From Escallonia rubra (Eukaryota > Streptophyta > Magnoliopsida > Escalloniales > Escalloniaceae), in NCBI GenBank assembly GCA_033065855.1, contig JAVXUO010000831.1, positions 392,001 through 456,000 on the forward strand: a stretch of DNA of 64,000 nucleotides. Reading direction: 5' to 3'. Each line of letters begins with the position of its first letter. The stretch's first letter is position 1. This document shows positions 58,704 to 64,000 of this stretch, piece after piece. The notes below the pieces were generated by a model that saw only the letters and a program-made list of their open reading frames with translations, searched no databases and was not told where the DNA came from. The position numbers were made by a program, and so were the translations under genes.

Positions 58704-58905
58704 CTCTCAACCTCCTCCATGATCTAGTATAAGATGATGAAGAGAGAAAACAAAGCAATGTGTATGTGAAGCTTGGGGAAAGAGTGAAAGGCTTGGATTT
58801 TGGTACTTGGGCTCTTAGCAAGGCTATATATAGAGAGAGAGGAAAATTGGCTGGAATGTTTGCAAAGGCAATGCAATTGCAAGGCTCTTCATGTGTCTCT
58901 TGGAT
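58704..58905 (-). pseudogene. GRX5 remnant: glutaredoxin promoter, leader and first 17 coding bases
   Basis: On the minus strand the sequence from about 58905 to 58721 aligns with the leader and promoter of GRX2/GRX4 (GTGAAGCTTGGG, AAGAGAGAAAAC, TGGCTGGAATGTTT-like blocks), including a TATA box CTCTATATATAGCC at about 58822-58835. The start codon is at 58718-58720 and is followed by codons for Glu-Glu-Val-Glu, close to Asp-Glu-Val-Glu of the intact genes. After 17 coding bases the CACTA-like terminus at 58703 takes over and nothing of the glutaredoxin fold remains. On the other side a copia LTR begins within about 10 bp. This is a fifth member of the cluster, destroyed. Confidence 0.85.
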
Positions 58906-58911
58906 AACTTA

Positions 58912-59135
58912 TGCAAATGGCTTATTTTAATTCTCACAATTGTTTATCAAGTACAACAATTCACCTCTATTTATAGTAGAGGAGGAATTCTCTATAACCC
59001 ACTTTCTAGATATAGATAATTTCTTTCAACAATCTAGAATCTAGATACTTTAGATGGATATTAATTAGCTTACAATATTCTAAAGATCGAGATAGATTTT
59101 TTATCCTTAGATTTTTCTAGATTACTCTTCTAACA
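58912..59135 (-). repeat. copia B 3' LTR
   Basis: On the minus strand it runs TGTTAGAAGAG to CCATTTGCA, about 224 bp, with a TATA-like CTATAAATAGAGG. The left edge is estimated from where glutaredoxin-flank similarity ends. Confidence 0.6.
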
Positions 59136-59236
59136 TCCCCCCCTTAATCTTGAAAAGTCATAAACTCCAAGCTGGTCTCTAAACTGCAGGAATTTCTGAG
59201 TCGAAATTGGCTTGGTAAAGATTTTAGATCTCCGGT

Positions 59237-59554
59237 CTAGCAAGATTGTAGTTCGATTTTGCCTTTCTCCACAAGCTCCCGAATGAAATGATGATGTAAC
59301 TCAATGTGCTTTGTGCGGCTATGAAATACGGGATTCTTAGCCAAGGATATAGCTGACATGTTGTCACAATAAATGATTGTAGGGAATTTTGGTCTGTGCT
59401 TTAAGTCTTCTAGTATTCTCCTAAGCCATACCGCTTCACAAGCTGCATTGGTGGCTGATATGTATTCAGCTTCGGTAGATGATAATGCCACTATTTTTTG
59501 CTTTTTCGAAAGCCACAAAAAAACCTTAGATCCCATGCAGAAAAACATACCCAA
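59237..59554 (-). pseudogene. copia B RNase H
   Basis: Contains KQKIVALSSTEAEYISATNAA and WLRRILEDL, then YCDNMSAISLAKNPVFHSRT and KHIELHHHFIRELVEKG. This is the classic C-terminal RNase H half of a copia polyprotein, ending near the natural terminus. The N-terminal RNase H half (D-W-A-G) is lost between this frame and the next one upstream. Confidence 0.9.
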
Positions 59555-59572
59555 TTGTGCTCTTCCTGTAGT

Positions 59573-60110
59573 CTAAGCTTCTTGCCCAATCATTTTATGT
59601 GAATCCAATAAGATGTTTGTCCTTCTTTGTATCATACAAGATGCCTTCTTTGTCTCATACAAGATGCCAAAATTATGAGTACCTTTGATATACCTTAGTA
59701 TTCTTTCAGCTGCAACAAAATGTAACTTGTTTGGCTTGCGCATGAATTTGGAAACAATGTCGACTGAGAGCACGATATCCGGCCTTGTGTTTGTAAGATA
59801 GATCAACGATCTAACAAGTCTTCGATAGATAGACTCATCCACTTTTTCTTTTCCATCATTCTTTGAGGGCTGATCACCCGGTGCCATTAGAATAGCTAAA
59901 GGCTTACAAGAGGACATATTAAATTTTCTTAACAATTCACGGGCATATTTTCCTTGAGAAAGAAATATTTGGTCAAGTTTTTTCTTGTATTTTCACATAG
60001 AGTGACGGTTCACTTAGGCTCTTGACGAATCTTTGTTGAAGCAAGTATTTATCTATCTTGTTGTTCCAAGAACGTGGCCCCTGCTTTAATCAATATAAGG
60101 ATTTACGTAG
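59573..60110 (-). pseudogene. copia B reverse transcriptase C-terminal part, catalytic box lost
   Basis: The frame at 59573-59935 begins at LRKFNMSSCKPLA and includes YRRLVRSLIYLTNTRPDIVLSVDIVSKFM and RILRYIKGT. Upstream (59936-60110) the text reads LYGLKQGPRSW, NKIDKYLLQQRFVKSLSEPSLYVK and then, after a stop, QIFLSQGKYAREL. The residues expected between, including the Y-V-D-D catalytic box and the following D-L-G-x-x-x-Y-F-L-G segment (about 60 residues), are absent. The enzyme cannot be active. Confidence 0.85.
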
Positions 60111-61196
60111 CCGATAGAACTCGTCTTGGTCTCCCTTGACGATATAACCTTGCAATTGCTTGACATAGACCTCTTTTTCAATTTTACCATTTAAAAATGA
60201 TGATTTGACATCCAATTGATAAACCAACAGTTTTAGTTGAGCTGCAAGGGCAAGGACCATCCTTATTATCTCCACACGAACCATAGGCGCAAAGGTTTCT
60301 CCAAAGTCTATTCCTGGTTGCTGAGAGTATCCTTTGGTGACTAAACGAGCATTGTATTTTTGCACCGATCCATCTTCATTATGCTTGACTTTGTAGACCC
60401 ATTTGAGTCCAACAGCTTCTTTATCATTGGGCCTGTCAACCAATTCCCAAGTTTGATTTTTCTCGATCATTTTCATCTCGTTCATAGCTTCAATCCACAC
60501 TTTCTCCTTTGCAGCTTCTTCGAACTTTTGAGGTTCACATGCAAAGAGTGCAACATCACAATTTTCACAGTTTTCTTGCATCGGTTGCATTTTTCTAGGA
60601 TGAGATAAGACTGGAGAAGGAGAAAATGATGTGTTTGGGCTGAAAGTTGTTCTTGGGCTGGTTGGTGGCAGTGGGCATGGGCACGCTTCACTTCCTGTTG
60701 ACATCATTTCTTCATCCAACAGCTTTTGCCCTTGAGGCGAACTATCACTCCATTTCCATGCTTCCATTTCATAAAAAATGACATCTCTTGAGATAACTAA
60801 CTGTTTAGAGTCGCACTTGTATAAACGATAGTTCTTTGATTCATCGTTGTATCCAATAAAGATACATTTCTCTCCCTTTTCGTCTAACTTTTCTCTATTT
60901 TCTTTTGGGATGTGGGCATAAGCAACGCTCCGAAAGATTCGAAAATGCTTGACTTTTGATTTTCTCTTAAACCAAGCTTCATAAGGAATGTTCTGCACAA
61001 CTTTAGTGGGGGGTCTATTGAGGATATAAACGGCTGTATTAACAACCTCAGCCCAAAAACATTTTGCCAAACTTTTGCCTTGGAGCACACTACGTGCCAT
61101 TTCAACAATATTTCTATTTTTTCTTTTGGCAACACCGTTTTGTTGTGGTGTACGTTGAATAGTCAATTCTTTCTTAATCTCATTCTCTTCTTGCAA
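60090..61196 (-). pseudogene. copia B integrase C-terminal part and reverse transcriptase N-terminal part
   Basis: A 368-residue frame. It starts with RTPQQNGVAKRKNRNIVEMARSVL (integrase region containing the catalytic Glu position, here Lys-Arg-Lys in place of the usual Glu-Arg-Lys, so the acidic residue appears lost). It continues through AVYILNRPPTK, SVAYAHIPKENREKLDEK and CIFIGYNDESKNYRLY, then the linker. The reverse transcriptase begins with QTWELVDRPNDKEAVGLKWVYK, ARLVTKGYSQQPGIDFGETFAP and QLDVKSSFLNGKIEKEVYV. The first catalytic Asp (QLDV) is present. Confidence 0.9.
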
Positions 61197-61199
61197 AAC

Positions 61200-61900
61200 T
61201 CAATGAACTTATGATTATTAAATCCTCCCCCCCCCCCCCCCCCGGATTCATTCACAATACTTTAAGAGAATTGGCCACTTTGATTTCAGCTAGGTTCTTG
61301 AACTGTATAAAAAATAAAAAAGCTTCTGATTTTCTCTCAAGAAAATATACCCACATCATCCAACTAAAATCATCAACAATTAACAGAAAATACCTATTTC
61401 TGGCAAGAGAAAGTCCTAGAAGGTCCCCAAATATCAACATGCATAATTTCAAGCAGACTTCTAGCCCTCCAAGATTTTTTAGGGAAAGGTAGCTTATGCA
61501 TCTTTCCATAAATGCAGCTTTCACATATATTCTTTTCGGCATTTATATTTGGCAGCCCAAGAACCATATCATTTCGCTTCAACAACTTAAGGTTATTAAA
61601 ATTTAGATGGCCATACCTCAAATGCCACAACTTACACTCGTCCAAAATCTCGGATTTCAAGGCAAGTCCTTTCTCAAGTGACATTAAAAGTGGAAAGACT
61701 TTATTAGGGGACATATTAGCAGTCATATTAAGTTGCCTCCTTTGCTCATCAAGAATAAGGTACTTATTTTCATCAAATTCAAGCTTATAACCCCTTTGAG
61801 TCAATTGACCAATACTTAATAGATTACGCGCGCGCCAAGCCCGGAATGTAAAGAACATCATGAATATGCTTCGACTCACCACTTTTGGTGAATACAACAA
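61200..61900 (-). pseudogene. copia B GAG-pre-integrase and integrase N-terminal part
   Basis: Frames 61394-61900 and 61252-61542 overlap and are separated by a frameshift. The first contains NLLSIGQLTQRGY, LWHLRYGHLNFNNLKLL (His-His half of the zinc domain), ICESCIYGKMHKLPFP (Cys-Cys half) and LEIMHVDIWGPS (first catalytic Asp). The second has RYFLLIVDDFSWMMWVYFLERKSEAF. A 17-base C run lies at 61229-61245, where the second catalytic Asp segment should be. The domain is disrupted. Confidence 0.88.
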
Positions 61901-61950
61901 TTATGCATTTTCCTTCAACTTTTTTCTTTTTACCATCACCAAGCGTAACT

Positions 61951-62226
61951 TCAGATAATATCTTCATCTAATGTGACAAAGCAACCTTTGTTGCTAGTCA
62001 TGTGGTTTGAGCAACCACTATCGAAATACCAAATATCATGTGATTCTTGTTGAGTGTTCAAGTGAGAGTAGAATAATTGATCATTAGAATCACATTTCTC
62101 CAAAAAAATTACTTCTTTTTGCCGGTAGAAACAGTCCTTTTCAAAATGATTAGGCCATTTGCACCTCGTGTTTCTGTACCGGCAATTTCTAATGTCATGA
62201 TTATCTTTCTTGCACAAATGGCATTA
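61951..62226 (-). pseudogene. copia B zinc knuckle and protease
   Basis: A zinc knuckle CHLCKKDNHDIRNC (CX2CX4HX4C) is followed by a second Cys/His pair and, further on, WYFDSGCSNHMT with the protease D-S-G active site. The frame continues into TSNKGCFVTLDE. The start shown by a simple frame scan is a Leu codon inside the knuckle; the true gag start lies upstream and is lost. Confidence 0.88.
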
Positions 62227-62627
62227 GGGGCTAGATTTAGCATTTCTTCTATTACTCCCTTGATTTTTATATTTTCCTCTCCCTGTCCATGATTATCAAA
62301 GGCTCCTTTTTATACTGAAATTTATTTCCCATGGCTTTATGTTCTTCTCTTTTCTCCATCATTGTTGGATATATTTAACTACGACTGGAATGCTTGCTCT
62401 ATAGGCTGCTCAAATCTATACATCATCTCCTCATGAGCTTGGAGAGAGCCCATTAACTTTACTACGTAAGTTCAGTCAAGTTTTTAGATTCTTCAATAGT
62501 AGCCACAACATGATCAAATTTCATTGGAAGGCTTTTGAATGATTTTCTTATCTTCAATTGTGTCTCCATAACTTCTAATCTGATTAATTATATTAGAGAC
62601 GTGAGAAAAAAATGGTTGAACATATTC

Positions 62628-63996
62628 ACGGTCCGTTTGGAACCAATTCTTTTAGGATTTGGATTTCAAATTCGGAATTGAAGTTGGAATTCAATTCACT
62701 TTTTTTTTTTTTTTTTTGGAACAGAAGTTAATTCAAATCACAGAATTTCTATTTTGTGTTTGGAGAACAAAGGAAATGGAAAGGTAATACATTTTTGGAC
62801 AATTATATCCTTGACTTATGATGAAAAATAAACTACAGTCAGTGGTTTTAAGTGTGCTAGTGCCACCACATGGTGATGGTGGTGGCGGCACCACAGGGCG
62901 TAGCGGCATTGACTGTGGAAGTGGTAGGGGTGGTCAAGTGATGGTAATGGTAGTGGTATTAAGGTGTAATAAGGTGTAGCTGGCGGAGGAGTAGTGACAC
63001 CAATAAGGACGCCAATGGTAGTACTGCTAGCGACTGTGGCGGCGATGGTGGTGATAATAGTGACGGCAATGGCAGTGGTAGTGGTGGCAGTGGCAGTAAT
63101 TGTGGGGTGGTCAAGTGATGGTAATAGCAGCGGCGGCGGTGATGGTAGTAGTAGTGGTGGCGACGGTTGTGGTAGTGGTGGTGTGGTGGTGGTGGCAGTA
63201 GTGGTATGGTGGTGGTGGCAATAGTGGTGGAGATTACGGTGGTGATAGTAATAATGGCAATGGTGGTGGTGGTGGCAGAAGTAGTGGTGAAAATAGTGGC
63301 AGCGGCAGTGATAGTGGTGGTGGTGGTGGTGGTGGCAGTTGTAGTGGTATTAGTGGTGGTGCTGGCAGCAGTGGTGGTGGTGGAGGTGGTGCCAGTAGTG
63401 GTGGTGGTGGCGGTGGTGCCAGTAGTGGTGGCAGTGGTGGTTGTGGTGGCCGCTATGGTTGTGGCGATGCTAGTGGTGGTGGTGGGGGTGGTAGTGGTAG
63501 TGGTGGTGGTGGTGGTGGTGGTGGCGCGGTGGTGGTAGTGGTGGCAATAGTGGTGGCGGTAGTGGCGGTAGTAGTGGCGGTAGTGGCGGTGATGGTAGTA
63601 GTGGTGGTGGTGGTGGCGGCGGCGGTGATGGCAGTAGTGATGGTGGTGGCAGTGGCGGTGGTGGTGCTGATGGTAGTAGTGATGGCGGCGACGGTGGTAA
63701 TGGTGGCACTAGTGACTACAGCGGTGGTAGTGACGGTGGCGATAGTGGTGGTGGCGGTGGTAGTGATGGCGGTGGTGGTGGTGGTGGTAATAAATGTGAT
63801 GTGGCGGTAGTAGCAATGAAGACATTGGTGGTATGTTCATTGTTAGAAATAGTAAGATAGGTAAATAATTACTTTTAATTTAAGTAAATCGAAATCCCAT
63901 GAAATCCGACCATTTTTCATCGGATTTCACACTATAGAAACAAATCCAGTGAAATCCAATTCCAATTCCATTTTTTAATGTTCCAAACAACAAACC
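62628..63996. mobile_element. probable TIR element carrying a GGT-rich tract
   Basis: The left edge GGTCCGTTTGGAACC and the right edge GTTCCAAACAACAAACC are inverted relative to each other, and both are followed inward by AATTC/GGATTTC-like text. Such TTTGGAAC termini occur in plant hAT/Harbinger-like non-autonomous elements. The window ends at the right edge, so no target duplication can be checked. It seems to have entered copia B gag sequence. Confidence 0.45.
62855..63800. repeat. GGT/GGC trinucleotide-rich tract
   Basis: Nearly 1 kb of degenerate GGT, GGC, AGT and GAT triplets, strongly strand-asymmetric (G and T on plus). Its long Val/Gly-rich or Pro-rich frames (62994-63810) are consequences of the triplet repeat, not genes. 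Confidence 0.92.
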
Positions 63997-64000
63997 TTAA

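Larger units (their letters stand above)
58912..62640 (-). mobile_element. copia element B, minus strand, degraded
   Basis: A Ty1/copia element with its 3' LTR at left (58912-59135) and domains in reverse order: RNase H, reverse transcriptase, integrase, protease, zinc knuckle. A purine-rich tract, AAGATTAAGGGGGGGAT on the minus strand, precedes the LTR. The gag upstream of the zinc knuckle is unreadable by about 62300. The 5' LTR lies outside the window or is lost where the GGT-rich element starts at about 62628. Confidence 0.85.

Noticed and set aside
62994..63810. Val/Gly-rich and Pro-rich open frames as genes
   Set aside because: Produced by the triplet repeat on both strands; no start context, no domain.

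Overview
The window is nuclear DNA from a flowering plant, probably a eudicot. It is AT-rich and crowded with nested plant transposable elements (Ty1/copia, L1-type LINE, CACTA, Mutator-like, a miniature LTR element and large solo-LTR-like sequences). The only intact cellular genes I can support are four intronless CC-type (class III, ROXY-like) glutaredoxin genes. No rRNA, tRNA or CRISPR array was seen, and the species cannot be named from the sequence.

Layout. 1-7.3 kb: a 51-bp minisatellite, TIR-element ends and a 5'-truncated LINE with a 15-bp target-site duplication. 7.3-40.3 kb: a large direct tandem segmental duplication. Unit 1 (about 7315-25927) and unit 2 (about 25928-40299) each carry two glutaredoxin genes on the minus strand: GRX1 and GRX2 in unit 1, GRX3 and GRX4 in unit 2. 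GRX1/GRX3 and GRX2/GRX4 are the recent pairs, differing at 2 and 1 residues. The GRX1-type and GRX2-type blocks also resemble each other along their flanks, so an older tandem duplication came before the segmental one. Unit 1 is about 4.2 kb longer. The difference is mostly a 1.7-kb Mutator-like element, a 1.0-kb second TIR element, and about 0.9 kb that unit 2 has lost. The unit 1/unit 2 junction lies inside the gag region of a copia element.

39.7-53.55 kb: the full copy of that copia element, with matching LTRs. It is split by two younger insertions: a 5600-bp CACTA transposon (43411-49010, TSD ATA) and a 3558-bp solo LTR of gypsy/Tekay type (49169-52726, TSD GTCTC). Without them the copia element is about 4.7 kb. 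The CACTA element carries a five-exon Ptta/En/Spm-type gene with one frameshift and four distinct tandem-repeat arrays. 53.6-58.7 kb: diverged tandem repeats, one holding a 287-bp miniature LTR retrotransposon. 58.7-58.9 kb: a fifth glutaredoxin copy reduced to its promoter, leader and first 17 coding bases, cut off by a CACTA-like terminus. 58.9-62.6 kb: a second, minus-strand copia element whose reverse transcriptase has lost its catalytic segment. 62.6-64 kb: a GGT-rich low-complexity tract inside a probable TIR element.

Biologically this is a small-glutaredoxin gene cluster that grew by tandem duplication and was then reshaped by transposons. CC-type glutaredoxins are known to work with TGA bZIP factors in development, stress and nitrogen signalling. 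The cluster can be read as a dosage expansion of one such regulator, but its specific role here is inference.
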